From Thermoflexus sp. (GTDB taxonomy: Bacteria; Chloroflexota; Anaerolineae; Thermoflexales; Thermoflexaceae), in the NCBI RefSeq assembly GCF_034432235.1, contig NZ_DAOUCJ010000078.1:8531-72530 (forward strand): a stretch of DNA of 64,000 nt. Direction: 5' to 3'. Position 1 is the first letter of the stretch; the number at the start of each line of letters is the position of its first letter. A program made the position numbers and the translations under genes. Shown here piece by piece: positions 19,872 through 29,205 of the stretch. The notes below the pieces were generated by a model. The model was given only the letters and a program-made list of their open reading frames with translations, searched no databases and was not told the DNA's origin.

Positions 19872-20005
19872 ACCGCGCGGTTGAGCATCCCGAGAATTGC
19901 CTTGGCCCTCAAGTTTCTGTGGGGGAGGCCATATCGCCTTCCAGCGTGGAAGTTGAACAGCGAATGAAAAACCCTGAGTTCCCAGCAACAGGAGCATGAC
20001 GCTCC

Positions 20006-21019
20006 ATGCGAGCGCAAACGGCTTGGTTGCTGATCCTTTTGAGCGCAATGGTGATCGCGATGCTGGCCACGCCGGTGGCCCGGGCGGTCGCCTTCCGGAT
20101 CGGGATGGTGGATCATCCCGCCCCGCGCAAGCTCCACACCCGGCCGATCCCGCTGCTGGGCGGCCTCGCGCTCTACCTCGCGGTCCTGATCGCCTTGTTG
20201 GTGCTGGAGGATCGTTATAACCTTCCTCAGTTGGCGGGGGTCATGATCGGGGCCACAGCGGTTTCCTTTCTGGGGATCTGGGATGATCGGTGGGGGCTTC
20301 GGCCTCTGATCAAGCTCAGCGGGCAGATCATCGTCGCCGGGGTTGTGATGGCCACCGGCGTCATGGTTTCCCTCTTCCCGTGGCCGATCCTGAACGTCCT
20401 GATCACTCTGTTCTGGCTGGTGGGGATTACGAACGCCTTTAACCTGATTGACAACATGGATGGCCTCTCGGGTGGGATCGGCGCGGTTTCCGCAGCTTTC
20501 TTCCTGCTTCTGGCGGCCCTGAACGGCCAGTATCTGGTGGGCGCCCTTTCGGCCGCTGTGCTGGGCGCCTGTATCGGCTTCCTGCGTTACAACTTCAACC
20601 CGGCTTCGATTTTCATGGGGGACGCTGGCAGCCTCTTCCTGGGTTTCCTGATGGCCGTGCTGGGGATTAAACTGCGCTTCCCCAATCACGTAGCCTTCGT
20701 CACCTGGATGGTCCCGGTGCTGGTGCTGGGGATCCCCATCTTCGACACCGCCCTGGTTATCGTCTCACGGTTGCGCCGGGGCTTGAACCCGCTCACCACC
20801 CCGGGGAAAGATCATCTCTCCCATCGGCTGGTGCGGGCTGGGATGACCCATCGGGAGGCGGTGCTCCTCCTCTATCTGGCCCAGGCCGCGCTGGGGGCCC
20901 TGGCGCTGTTTGTGGCGATGGCTGGGATGCTGGAGAGCTATCTGATCGGGGCCTTCGTAGGGGGGCTGGCGCTCTGGGCCCTCTGGCGCCTGGAACGACC
21001 GCCCTTCTGGGGGGGATAG
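20006..21019 (+). CDS. tagO: Undecaprenyl-phosphate sugar-1-phosphate transferase (TagO/WecA type)
   Basis: 337 residues with about ten transmembrane helices, of the MraY/WecA superfamily. Diagnostic parts are DHPAPRKLHTRPIPLLGGLA (about residue 34), WDDRWGL, the FNLIDNMDGLSGG active-site loop (about 150), and the FMGDAGSLFLGFL motif (about 205). The last cytoplasmic loop contains GKDHLSHRLVR, whose HxxHR-type His cluster is typical of the WecA/TagO branch rather than MraY. It transfers a HexNAc-1-phosphate to undecaprenyl phosphate, the first step in wall polymer or surface polysaccharide synthesis. The precise sugar cannot be read. Confidence 0.9.
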   Translation: MRAQTAWLLILLSAMVIAMLATPVARAVAFRIGMVDHPAPRKLHTRPIPLLGGLALYLAVLIALLVLEDRYNLPQLAGVMIGATAVSFLGIWDDRWGLRPLIKLSGQIIVAGVVMATGVMVSLFPWPILNVLITLFWLVGITNAFNLIDNMDGLSGGIGAVSAAFFLLLAALNGQYLVGALSAAVLGACIGFLRYNFNPASIFMGDAGSLFLGFLMAVLGIKLRFPNHVAFVTWMVPVLVLGIPIFDTALVIVSRLRRGLNPLTTPGKDHLSHRLVRAGMTHREAVLLLYLAQAALGALALFVAMAGMLESYLIGAFVGGLALWALWRLERPPFWGG

Positions 21020-21102
21020 CCCGACAACCTGCCGGGGCTCTGCCCACGGACATCTTACCCATCCGATCCCAACGACGCTCCATCGAAATCGGCGGGAAGA
21101 GC

Positions 21103-21534
21103 ATGGGGAAGAAGGGGCTCATGGGGATGGCGGGAGGCTTGCTGGCGCTGGGATTGTGCATCGGGCTGGCGAAATTTCGGCCTGCGGCCCGTCCCCATCT
21201 ATCCCTTCCCGTCGCAACGGCGCGGGTGATTCTGATCACCCGCCTTCCAACGCCGAGCCATCCACCCTCGTTTTTACCCTCACCCTCACCTTCCCCCACG
21301 CGGACACCGCGGGCCCAGCGAATGGTGATTACAGGAACGGGAGGCATCGGCCTGCGGCTGCGAAAAGGGCCGGGGCTTCTCTACCCTGTAGTCACGATCC
21401 TGAAGGAAGGAACATCCCTCCGGGCATTCCCGGACTCTGTCGAGGCGGATGGCCTGCGCTGGCGTCGGGTTCAGACCGAGGATGGAGCCTTCGAGGGATG
21501 GGTGGCGGAATCCTATCTGGCCCCGGCGGAATAG
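21103..21534 (+). CDS. Membrane-anchored SH3-like domain protein
   Basis: 143 residues. An N-terminal hydrophobic segment (about 5-25) is a signal anchor; it contains LGLC but lacks a convincing lipobox. A Ser/Pro-rich linker (about 48-70) leads to an SH3b domain (GLRLRKGPGLLYPVVTILKE to GWVAESYLAP, about 80-140). The layout matches the proteins at 3466 and 14847. It follows the TagO-type gene by 83 bases and is followed by a hairpin with a T run, so it probably ends that transcript. A cell-surface or wall-binding role is inferred only from the domain. Confidence 0.75.
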   Translation: MGKKGLMGMAGGLLALGLCIGLAKFRPAARPHLSLPVATARVILITRLPTPSHPPSFLPSPSPSPTRTPRAQRMVITGTGGIGLRLRKGPGLLYPVVTILKEGTSLRAFPDSVEADGLRWRRVQTEDGAFEGWVAESYLAPAE

Positions 21535-21570
21535 CGCCTTGAAGACCCTCTCTTCACCGGTGGATTTTCT

Positions 21571-21705
21571 GGCTGGGAACCCCTCCCCGAAACGGGGAGG
21601 GGGGATTTTTATGCTCCCCCTTCCCTACGAGGGAAGGGGGTTGGGGGGGTAGGTCCAAGAACCCCTTCCCTACGAGGGAAGGGGGCCAGGGGGGTTAGGT
21701 CCGAG
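21571..21705. repeat. Composite palindromic intergenic repeat, two tandem units
   Basis: A CCCCTCCCCG hairpin is followed by the palindrome CCCTTCCCTACGAGGGAAGG with G-rich tail and GTAGGTCC, and then a second copy of that palindrome and tail (from 21662). A closely related unit occurs at 44853-44937 in the same orientation. No protein-coding signal is present across this stretch. Confidence 0.7.
21580..21609 (+). terminator. Intrinsic terminator-like hairpin
   Basis: Ten-base arms CCCCTCCCCG and CGGGGAGGGG around AAA, followed by GGGATTTTT. It lies 46 bases after the SH3 gene stop. It is also the first part of the composite repeat at 21571-21705. Confidence 0.6.
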
Positions 21706-21749
21706 GACTCCTCCCCCTCCCCGTGTCGCACAGGGGACTGGGGAAAGAT

Positions 21750-22289
21750 TCACGTCAGCTCCGGCTGGATCAGCCCGTAGTTGCCGTCTCGCCGGCGGTA
21801 GACCAGGTTGATGCTGGCCGTTTCTGGATTGTAGAAAATGAAGAAATCGTGGCCCAGGAGCTCCATCTGCTCGATGGCCTCCTCCGGCGTCATGGCCGTG
21901 ATCTCGAACCGCTTGATCTTCACAATGCGTCCCGCAGGGCCGCCGGTTTCTCCGGGGGAAGCGGACTCCAGCGACTCCGCGCGGATCCTCCCTTCCCGGC
22001 GCCCTTTGAAGCGTTCGATCCGCCGTTCCATCTTATCCACCACCAGGTCGATCGCCGCTAAAAGATCGGCGTGGCGCTCCTCGGCGCGCAGGAGGATACC
22101 TGGGGTCATCCGCAGGGTGAGCTGAGCGATCTGACGCTGATCCCGGCTTCGGGTGTTCTCCTGGGCCAGCTCCAGCTCGGCCTGAGAGATGGTAGGCAGA
22201 AATCGCTCCAGGCGCGCGATTCGCTTTCGGGCATATGTTTCAATCTGATCGGTGATCTCGATGTTCCGCCCCCGAATAATTAGCTCCAT
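21750..22289 (-). CDS. hpf: Ribosome hibernation promoting factor, long form
   Basis: 179 residues, the length of long HPF. The N-terminal domain (about 1-100) begins MELIIRGRNIEITDQIETYA and is the ribosome-binding S30AE fold. A charged linker (about 100-120) leads to the C-terminal dimerisation domain with IVKIKRFEITAMTPEEAIEQ and then GHDFFIFYNPETASINLVYR, the conserved end of long HPF. In known cases the long form joins two 70S ribosomes into inactive 100S dimers under stress or starvation. It stands alone on the minus strand next to a repeat cluster. Confidence 0.95.
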   Translation of the reverse strand: MELIIRGRNIEITDQIETYARKRIARLERFLPTISQAELELAQENTRSRDQRQIAQLTLRMTPGILLRAEERHADLLAAIDLVVDKMERRIERFKGRREGRIRAESLESASPGETGGPAGRIVKIKRFEITAMTPEEAIEQMELLGHDFFIFYNPETASINLVYRRRDGNYGLIQPELT

Positions 22290-22431
22290 AGCCTTCCTCC
22301 ATTGGCGCAGATGGAACTGGAGTGCTATCGCTGGCCTTCTCCGGGTGGACCCGGGGGTCCGGCCTGACCCCTAAACCGGGCCTTTCTCTTCCCTTTCAAT
22401 GAGGCTCGCGGGGAAAGCGTGACCGCTCGGC

Positions 22432-23163
22432 CTAACAACCCTCCTGTTGAAGGATCACGCGGGCCAGGGTGAACCCCCAGACCGATCGGGCCCCTGCCTG
22501 ATAGAGGGCCGCCGCGCAGGCCTCCAGCGTCGCCCCGCTGGTGCACACATCGTCCACCACGACGATCCGCTTCCCTAATACCCAGCGGGGATCCGCCATG
22601 AAAGCCCCGCGCACGTTCTCCCGACGGGCGTTCTGATCCAGTCCGACCTGGGATGGAGTAGACCGAACCCGATGCAGCGCCTGAGGGCAGAACGGAATCC
22701 CCACGCCTTCCGCCAGGGCCCGGGCCAGCATGGCGGCCTGATTGTATCCCCGCTGGCGCTGGCGCGCCCTGGAGGTGGGGACCGGAACCAGCAAGTCAGC
22801 CTCCATCGCGAAGCGGGCCCATCCTTCCACCATCCCCACGCCCAGAGCCTGGGCGAGACGATATCGCCCATGGAATTTTAGCCGATGCAGCGCCCGCCGG
22901 ATGGGGCCCGAATAGAGGTAACAGGATCGGACGCCGTCCAGATGCAGGGGATCCTCTTTACAGCGTGGGCACCGCCCTTCCTTTGACCAGGGGATACCAC
23001 ATAGAGAACAAACGGGAGGCATCAGCGGGCTCGCGGCGGTGTCACAGGTCGGGCACCAGGACCACCCGGGGCGCCCGCATCCGGCGCAACGAGGGGGGAA
23101 CAGGAGGTCGAGCGCCTCCTCCCTCAGGCGAGCGATCCACCCGGAGAAGCGAAACGAGGACAA
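22432..23163 (-). CDS. comF: ComF family phosphoribosyltransferase-like protein
   Basis: 243 residues. Two zinc-binding Cys clusters lie in the N-terminal part (CAGC and CPTC near 26-40, CSLC and CPRC near 53-70). The C-terminal phosphoribosyltransferase fold has VPVPTSRARQRQRGYNQA and the PRPP-binding loop VVVDDVCTSGATLEACA (about 192-208). ComF proteins take part in DNA uptake in naturally competent bacteria, where they link ssDNA import to recombination proteins. The gene is immediately upstream of no com gene here; the neighbouring tad genes on the same strand end 25 bases before it. Confidence 0.9.
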   Translation of the reverse strand: MSSFRFSGWIARLREEALDLLFPPRCAGCGRPGWSWCPTCDTAASPLMPPVCSLCGIPWSKEGRCPRCKEDPLHLDGVRSCYLYSGPIRRALHRLKFHGRYRLAQALGVGMVEGWARFAMEADLLVPVPTSRARQRQRGYNQAAMLARALAEGVGIPFCPQALHRVRSTPSQVGLDQNARRENVRGAFMADPRWVLGKRIVVVDDVCTSGATLEACAAALYQAGARSVWGFTLARVILQQEGC

Positions 23164-23188
23164 GGGATCCCTGACCGTTCCGAGAAAT

Positions 23189-24124
23189 TCAACGCGGGAA
23201 GCCGCCGCTGAACTGCTTGATCACGATCAACAGGGCCGGTCCCAGGAGGACGACAAACATAGCCGGGAAGATCAGGAAGACCAGCGGGAAGAGCATCTTG
23301 ATCGGGGCCTGTCGGGCCAATTCCTCGGCCCGCTGCCGGCGGCGCAGGCGCATCTGATCTGCCTGGATGTGAAGCACCTTAGCGATGCTGACTCCCAGCT
23401 GCTCCGCCTGAATGATCGCGGCCACAAACGTGGTCATCTCCGGTAGATCCACGCGGGCAGCCATATCCCGCAGCGCGTCCTTCCGCGAGCGCCCGAGGGC
23501 GATTTCCTGGAGCACCCGTGCGAAGGCTTTCCCCAGCTCGTTGTTCCATCGCTCCGCCACCCGCTGCATGGCCGCATCGAACCCCAGCCCGGCCTCTACG
23601 CAGATCACCAGCAGGTCCAGGGCATCCGGGAGTGTTCTCAGGATCTCCTTCTTACGCCGGGCGATCTGTTGATTGAGCCAGAGCATCGGGTAATAGAAGC
23701 CCAGTCCGCCGATCGCCAGGCTCAGGGCCCATCGCTGGAGGGCCGGGGCGCGCAGCAGCAGCACATAGATCAGGCCGAAAAGGAAGAGGCCGGCTATGAT
23801 CCGCAGCCCAAAGAACTCCGCCGCCCCCAGGCGGACCGGGTTGCCCGCCAGCTCCAGCCGGCGCCGCGTGTCCTCGATGATCGATTGAGGCGTGAAGCGG
23901 CTGATGAATTCCGCGATCTGACGAAGGATGGGGACGATCACACGCTGGGTGAAGGGAATCGAAAGCTCGACCTCCTCCAGTGTCACCGGCACATCCCGGG
24001 CGGCGAACTCTGCCAGGCGGGCCTGGAGCACCTCTTCCTCGCGGGGGGCGCCCAGGCCGATCACCAGGGCCACGGCGATCACCCCTACAGCCAGAATTCC
24101 TAAGATCAGGACCAGACTCAACAT
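23189..24124 (-). CDS. tadC: Tad pilus assembly platform protein TadC (type II secretion F domain)
   Basis: 311 residues from the ATG at 24124; a TTG at 24148 is a longer alternative. An N-terminal helix (about 3-25), a soluble stretch, and paired helices near 105-150 and at the C-terminus (about 280-305) follow the TadC plan. The T2SSF domain (about 160-290) carries LPDALDLLVICVEAGLGFDA and then LPEMTTFVAAIIQAEQLGVS, both typical. TadC and TadB form the inner-membrane platform on which the ATPase drives pilin polymerisation. Its start is four bases from the tadB stop, so the pair is translationally linked. Confidence 0.92.
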   Translation of the reverse strand: MLSLVLILGILAVGVIAVALVIGLGAPREEEVLQARLAEFAARDVPVTLEEVELSIPFTQRVIVPILRQIAEFISRFTPQSIIEDTRRRLELAGNPVRLGAAEFFGLRIIAGLFLFGLIYVLLLRAPALQRWALSLAIGGLGFYYPMLWLNQQIARRKKEILRTLPDALDLLVICVEAGLGFDAAMQRVAERWNNELGKAFARVLQEIALGRSRKDALRDMAARVDLPEMTTFVAAIIQAEQLGVSIAKVLHIQADQMRLRRRQRAEELARQAPIKMLFPLVFLIFPAMFVVLLGPALLIVIKQFSGGFPR

Positions 24125-24128
24125 CTCC

Positions 24129-25100
24129 TTACACCTCGATCTGGACAATCCGCCGGATTACGAAGTAGCCGACCAGCATCATCACCGCTGTGCAGGCGAT
24201 CATGAAGTAGCCTAGGATCCCACTGTTGAAGAAATTCAACATGTAGTTTCGATTGATCCCAAACAGGACAAGACCCAGGAGAATCGGGAGGACCATCAGC
24301 ACATATCCGCTGAGGGTTTGCTGGGCCGTCAACGCCCGGATTTCCCCCTTGATTCGCACCCGCTCCCGAATGGTGAAACTGATGGTATCCAGGATCTCCG
24401 CCAGATTTCCCCCTATCTCGCGATGGATTAAGATCGCCGTGACCAGCATCTCCAGGTCATCGCTGTGCACCCGACGCAGCATGTTCTGGAGCGCCTGATC
24501 GAGGGAGAGACCCAGCTGTTGCTCTTTCACCACCCGATCGAACTCGGTGGAGATCGGCGGGGGAAGCTCGCGGGCGACGGCCTCCATGGCCTGAAGAATG
24601 CTGTAGCCGGCGCGCAACCCATTGACCATCAGATTGATGGCATCGCCGAGCTGGGCATTGAAGGCCTGGAGCCGTCGTCGCTGCCGCCATGCGACATAGA
24701 AGCGTGGCGCAAAGAAGCCGGCGATCAGACCCAGCATGGCCAGAGGAACGAACCGGAAGAACAGCTGGGCCAAGAGGAGCCCTATCATCGCCGTCAGGAT
24801 CTGGATGACCAGGAACTCCCCCGGGGTGACCTTCAGATCGGCCCGGGCCAGTTGAAGCCGCAGGTCCTCCGCGAATCCCCGCCCGGCGATGGCCCGATTC
24901 AAGCTTTCGCTGAACGGCATCGTCCGGCGAGGAGGAGTTGGGCGAGACGGCTCCTCACCCCGACGCCCTGGACGAGGAGCGGCATATCGCTCCAGCCGCT
25001 CGACGACAATTTCCTCCTCTTCCCCGCCAAAGATATAGAGAAGCAAAAGGATGAGGATCAGAATCCCTCCTCCGACCAGCACATACGTTTGCCAGGCCAT
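24129..25100 (-). CDS. tadB: Tad pilus assembly platform protein TadB (type II secretion F domain)
   Basis: 323 residues from the ATG at 25100, which is preceded by AGGGGGAAG; a start at 25115 adds five residues. One helix at the N-terminus is followed by a glutamate-rich cytoplasmic stretch ([15 protein letters not shown]), paired helices near 95-135, the T2SSF domain with [20 protein letters not shown] (about 158) and [20 protein letters not shown] (about 230), and two C-terminal helices. It works as the partner of TadC. The gap of 105 bases to tadA holds no gene. Confidence 0.92.
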   Translation of the reverse strand: MAWQTYVLVGGGILILILLLLYIFGGEEEEIVVERLERYAAPRPGRRGEEPSRPTPPRRTMPFSESLNRAIAGRGFAEDLRLQLARADLKVTPGEFLVIQILTAMIGLLLAQLFFRFVPLAMLGLIAGFFAPRFYVAWRQRRRLQAFNAQLGDAINLMVNGLRAGYSILQAMEAVARELPPPISTEFDRVVKEQQLGLSLDQALQNMLRRVHSDDLEMLVTAILIHREIGGNLAEILDTISFTIRERVRIKGEIRALTAQQTLSGYVLMVLPILLGLVLFGINRNYMLNFFNSGILGYFMIACTAVMMLVGYFVIRRIVQIEV

Positions 25101-25205
25101 GGCTTCCCCCTGCATCTTTCATTTCCCACGGCCCGGAGGGGTCTGGGAAGGGAAGAAGAGCCATCCCCTTCTGGAATCCGGGCCAGCCGGCACAAGAACC
25201 GGCCG

Positions 25206-26609
25206 CTACCTTCGCCCGGCGCCGAAAATCGAGGGCGGCAGCCGGATGCCGGCTGCCTCCAGGCGGTCCATGAAGCGGGGGCGGATCCCGGTCGGGATCA
25301 AGCGGCCAACGATCTTTCCACCTTCCATCCCATATTGCTCGAACTTGAACAGCTCCGTGGTGGTGATCACCTCTCCTTCCAGCCCCTGGATCTCCGTGAG
25401 CGAGATGATCTTACGGGAACCATCGCGCATGCGCGCCGTCTGGACGATCAGGTCGATCGCCATAGCGATCTGCTCCCGGATCGCCCGGTGGGGCAGATCG
25501 GTCCCCGCCATCAACACCATGTTCTCCAGACGGGCCAGGGCGTCGCGGGGGCTGTTGGCGTGGATGGTGGTCATGGAGCCCTCATGGCCGGTGTTCATCG
25601 CCTGGAGCATATCGAAGGCCTCACCGCCGCGGCACTCGCCGACGATGATTCGATCCGGACGCATCCGTAGGGCGTTGATCACCAGATCCCGCATGGTGAT
25701 CTCGCCTTTCCCCTCGATGTTGGGCGGGCGGGTCTCCAGGGTCACCACGTGCTCCTGGCGCAGCTGCAGCTCCGCCGCGTTCTCAATCGTGATGATCCGC
25801 TCCCCCTCCGGGATAAATCCGGAGAGGATGTTCAGCAATGTCGTCTTCCCGGAGCCCGTCCCGCCGGACACCACGATATTGATCTTCGCCTGAACGCAGG
25901 CTTTGAGGAACTCCATCACCTCGGGCGTGGCCGAGCCCAGGCGGATCAGGTCGTCCACCGTAAGCGGCGTGCGGTAGAACTTTCGGATGGTCACCACCGG
26001 GCCGATGAGGGAGATGGGCGGGATCACGATGTTCACGCGGGATCCGTCCGGCAGCCGGGCATCCACGTAAGGCATGCTCTCATCCACCCGGCGCCCCAGC
26101 GGGGCGACGATGCGCTCGATGATGCGCATCAAGTGCTCCTCATCCTCGAAGACCACATTCGTCCGCTCGATCTTCCCGTTGCGCTCGATGTAGACCTTCT
26201 TGGGGCCGTTCACCATGATCTCCGTGATGGAGTCATCTTTCAGCAGGGGCTCCAGGGGGCCGAAGCCCAGGATCTCGGCGACGATCTGCTCAAAGAGCCG
26301 TTGTCGCTCCAGGCGGCTGAGGACGATGTGATCCTCCATCAGAACGGCATCGAACTTCTCCTCGATCATCGCCCGCAACTCGTCGGTGCGGGAGAAATCG
26401 AGAGTAGGCTCCAGTTCCGAGAGGAGCTTCGCTTGGATACGGCTCTTGAGATCCACATATGCATCCCGCATCCCCCCCGTTGTAGGGAGCGGACGACGAG
26501 GAGGGACAGATGAGGGTTCAGGAGTCGGGGCGGCGCGCGCCGGCTCAGGGTTCGGAGAAGTCGAGGGAGAGGGCTGGGCGCCCTGAATTCGCTTTAAGAG
26601 AGACATCAC
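25206..26609 (-). CDS. tadA: Tad/CpaF secretion ATPase
   Basis: 467 residues from ATGATG at 26609, with AAGGAGG seven bases upstream. An N-terminal Pro-rich tail (about 10-45) precedes the N-domain ([20 protein letters not shown]) and the ATPase domain. Visible motifs are the Walker [10 protein letters not shown] (about 246-254), the Asp box region [16 protein letters not shown], Walker [21 protein letters not shown] and the His box [13 protein letters not shown]. The protein is a hexameric type II/IV secretion ATPase that powers pilus assembly and retraction. The Glu in GECRGGE is present, so it should be catalytically competent. Confidence 0.96.
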   Translation of the reverse strand: MMSLLKRIQGAQPSPSTSPNPEPARAAPTPEPSSVPPRRPLPTTGGMRDAYVDLKSRIQAKLLSELEPTLDFSRTDELRAMIEEKFDAVLMEDHIVLSRLERQRLFEQIVAEILGFGPLEPLLKDDSITEIMVNGPKKVYIERNGKIERTNVVFEDEEHLMRIIERIVAPLGRRVDESMPYVDARLPDGSRVNIVIPPISLIGPVVTIRKFYRTPLTVDDLIRLGSATPEVMEFLKACVQAKINIVVSGGTGSGKTTLLNILSGFIPEGERIITIENAAELQLRQEHVVTLETRPPNIEGKGEITMRDLVINALRMRPDRIIVGECRGGEAFDMLQAMNTGHEGSMTTIHANSPRDALARLENMVLMAGTDLPHRAIREQIAMAIDLIVQTARMRDGSRKIISLTEIQGLEGEVITTTELFKFEQYGMEGGKIVGRLIPTGIRPRFMDRLEAAGIRLPPSIFGAGRR

Positions 26610-26671
26610 TCCACCTCCTTATGTTAACGTTTCCCCATGGCGGGAGAACCCCTTCCCACCCCTTCCCGCTT

Positions 26672-27874
26672 TCAACGACCGCTCCGTTTTCGTGCCTCCT
26701 CGACCTCCTGAGGGGCAAACAGCGCCTCCTCGACCCGCCCGGCCAGCTGGAGGATCGCCTGAGCGATGGGTTTGGATCGCTGGGCGACCAATGGGGCTCC
26801 TTTATTGATGGAGCTCAGCACGGTGATCTCATCCCAGGGGATCTGAGCGCTCACCGGATGCTTGAGGGCCTGCTCCACCATCTCCGCGGTGATCCCGAAG
26901 CGGCGATCCATCTTGTTCAGGATCATACGGGTCTTCTGCGGTGGGTAGTTCAACTGGGTGATGACATCAAAGAACAGGCGAGCGTTCTTGATCGCCGGCA
27001 CATCGGGGGTCACCACCAGCGCGATCTGTTCCGCCTCGTCCAGGATCAGCAGCGTGGCATCAGTGAGCTGGGTGGTGGTGTCGATCACCACGATATCGAA
27101 GAGGGTTCGGGCCATGTGCAGGATCCGCTTCATCGCATCGGCGGTCACATACTCCGCCAGCTCCGGACGTGGGGGGGCCAGGAGCACTTTCAACCCGGAG
27201 GCATGGGACACCAGGGAGAGGGTGAAGGCCTCTGGATCCATCTCCTCCAGCCGGGCCAGGTCCGCAATGCTACGGGGCCCCTGCAAGTTCAGGAACACCC
27301 CGATGTCTCCAAAGGGCAGCGAGGCGTCGATCAGGGCCACGCGGCGCTCTGGCTTCTGCAAAGCCACCGCGAGGTTCACGGCGATGAGCGTGGTGCCGAC
27401 TCCTCCCTTGGGGCTGTAAACCGCCACGACCTTCCCCTGGGCGCCACGGCCACCTCCGGGCAACGGCCCCGTTGGAGGCAGCACCGGCGGCGGCCGGCGC
27501 ATCCGATGCACCCGACGAACGGTGGCCACCAGCTCGTCGGCCGAGAAGGGTTTGGAGAGAAAGTCCCGGGCTCCGGCCAGCATCGCCCGCCGCAGATAGT
27601 CCGCATCGCTCTGAACCGACATCATCACCACCTGGGTGAGGGGCGCCACCTCCATAATTTGCTCCACCGCTGCGATCCCGCTCATTCCCGGTAGGTTGAT
27701 GTCCAGCAGGACGACATCTGGCTGAAGGTCCCGGGCCAGCCGAATCCCCTCCTCTGCGCTGGCTGCGCTGCCCACCACCTCAATGTCCGGCTCAAACATG
27801 AGGAGCTTCTTCAAATTCTCCCGCGTCTCGTGGACATCGTCCACGATCAGCACACGAATCCGCGAGTCCGCCAT
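26672..27874 (-). CDS. cpaE: CpaE/TadZ-like protein: receiver domain plus ParA/MinD-type ATPase
   Basis: 400 residues. The N-terminal receiver (about 5-125) keeps the acidic pair in VLIVDDVHE, the phosphoacceptor Asp in VVLLDINLPGMSG (about residue 57) and the Lys in FLSKPF (about 107). The C-terminal ATPase (about 145-380) has a deviant Walker A, YSPKGGVGTT (about 152), and the switch-like DIVVIDTTTQLTD. TadZ/CpaE proteins set the position of the Tad machinery in the cell. Many CpaE receivers are degenerate, but this one appears phosphorylatable. It is encoded between cpaB and tadA on the same strand. Confidence 0.92.
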   Translation of the reverse strand: MADSRIRVLIVDDVHETRENLKKLLMFEPDIEVVGSAASAEEGIRLARDLQPDVVLLDINLPGMSGIAAVEQIMEVAPLTQVVMMSVQSDADYLRRAMLAGARDFLSKPFSADELVATVRRVHRMRRPPPVLPPTGPLPGGGRGAQGKVVAVYSPKGGVGTTLIAVNLAVALQKPERRVALIDASLPFGDIGVFLNLQGPRSIADLARLEEMDPEAFTLSLVSHASGLKVLLAPPRPELAEYVTADAMKRILHMARTLFDIVVIDTTTQLTDATLLILDEAEQIALVVTPDVPAIKNARLFFDVITQLNYPPQKTRMILNKMDRRFGITAEMVEQALKHPVSAQIPWDEITVLSSINKGAPLVAQRSKPIAQAILQLAGRVEEALFAPQEVEEARKRSGR

Positions 27875-27961
27875 TGGATCTCCTCGACGAGCACAGTCTG
27901 GAATGCCTGAACCGATCGGACGGGAGGTCCACCCTTGTCCTCCCTGTGTCCTACCCGGGGC

Positions 27962-28972
27962 TCAGCGGCATGGCTCCCGGGCGAATTGATCGGGACAGCC
28001 TGGCGTGTTATCGCGAGCCAAGCCGAAGCGTCCCGGAGGCGGAAGCGTGATCCCGATCCGCTGGATCAGCCAGCCCAGCGTCACCGGATCCGTCCGCGCC
28101 AGCTGGTTGTCTGTCGGATTGCGCAAGGCCAGATCTACCACGGCCCCCGATTCCCGTAGCCACTGCAGGATCAGGGCCTCCTGAGGGTCCACCAGCAGCG
28201 TGATATATTGATGACGCGGCATGGGCGTGGGCGTCGGCGTGGGCCCAGGAGCAGGCGTCGGTCCGGGGGTTGGGGCAGGGCGGCGAGGCGACTCGAAAGG
28301 CCCCACGGAAAGAACTTCCACGTTCTGAAGGACCAGCTGGCTGACCGGGAGGACCGTCTGCTGGTCCGGCTTCACCACAGCGACCTGAGCGGCAGCCCCC
28401 GGCTCCACCCCCAGAGCTTTCAGGCGGTTGAAAAGATCCTCATCCAGGATCTGGGGATAAAACTCTCCCTCCGCCCCCTGCTTAACGGGAACAAACCGGA
28501 ACGTCACCAGGACATCCACCCGATCTCCAGGCGCCAAGTTGAAGGCCACCGCGCCCGCCTCATCCACAGGGATTGGGAAGGCCACTTTACCGGGTGGCAC
28601 GAAGAAGCTGGCGTCGGATCCCCGCCGTCCCACCTCCGCAGGCTGGACCGTCAGATCCTCCGGCACGATGGGCTTCTGTCGGGGGATATCCACCCGCGCC
28701 ACCTTCCCGATCACCGCCTTGGGATCGGTGAAGGCGCCCTCTGGAAGAACCTCCACCGGCCATCCCCGCAGCGTCACATCCGATTCGCTGATCACGGCGC
28801 CACGAGGGATGTTCTGCGCGGCGATCACAATGGATTGCAGGAAGGGTGGCGTAGGTGTGGCCGTTGGAGCAGGCCCCGCCGCGAAGCGCGGCAACAGCCA
28901 TAGCGCCGCTCCCATCAAGACCAGGATCAGCAGGATCAGCAACAACAGCGTCCGATTTCTGCGCCGGCGCAT
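27962..28972 (-). CDS. cpaB: CpaB/RcpC-type SAF domain pilus assembly protein
   Basis: 336 residues. An N-terminal transmembrane helix (about 8-28) is followed by a short Pro/Thr linker and the SAF domain (IVIAAQNIPRGAVISESDVT, about 47-115), then the RcpC-type region with VAFPIPVDEAGAVAFNLAPG and GDRVDVLVTF (about 128-160). A Pro-rich insert (about 235-255) precedes the last conserved part (QYITLLVDPQEALILQWLRE), which matches CpaB C-termini. In Gram-negative Tad systems CpaB works with the secretin; no secretin gene is in this window. It is the first gene of the cpaB-cpaE-tadA-tadB-tadC run. Confidence 0.9.
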   Translation of the reverse strand: MRRRRNRTLLLLILLILVLMGAALWLLPRFAAGPAPTATPTPPFLQSIVIAAQNIPRGAVISESDVTLRGWPVEVLPEGAFTDPKAVIGKVARVDIPRQKPIVPEDLTVQPAEVGRRGSDASFFVPPGKVAFPIPVDEAGAVAFNLAPGDRVDVLVTFRFVPVKQGAEGEFYPQILDEDLFNRLKALGVEPGAAAQVAVVKPDQQTVLPVSQLVLQNVEVLSVGPFESPRRPAPTPGPTPAPGPTPTPTPMPRHQYITLLVDPQEALILQWLRESGAVVDLALRNPTDNQLARTDPVTLGWLIQRIGITLPPPGRFGLARDNTPGCPDQFAREPCR

Positions 28973-29098
28973 TCCCCGCCTCCAGTGGATAATCTCCCGC
29001 GTTCGCCTCGAGTGGATGGCTCCAGGCTGGTTCCACCGCAGGCCCGGTCTCCACCCGGCACCGCTCCTGGAAGACAGAAGCTTCTTTGATTACCGTCT

Positions 29099-29131
29099 AT
29101 TATATGCCTTTTCCAATTTTTCGGAATAGGC
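29099..29131 (-). promoter_or_regulatory. Candidate promoter with overlapping operator-like dyad upstream of cpaB
   Basis: On the minus strand TATAAT occupies 29104-29099. Just upstream is a dyad with arms GCCTTTTCC and GGAATAGGC (one mismatch, 29106-29131) where the -35 and spacer would be. No good -35 hexamer is visible, so this is a candidate for a site bound by a regulator. The predicted transcript would have a leader of about 120 bases before cpaB. Confidence 0.5.
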
Positions 29132-29205
29132 GCTGGGTCCCTGGGGTCGGGCTTTCCGGGTAATGCCTCTGGATGGGATGGGAAAGTGCTCCCTTGAAAG
29201 CGTCA

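Noticed and set aside
24465..25670. 401-residue plus-strand open frame
   Set aside because: It is antisense to tadB and tadA, which carry clear motifs.
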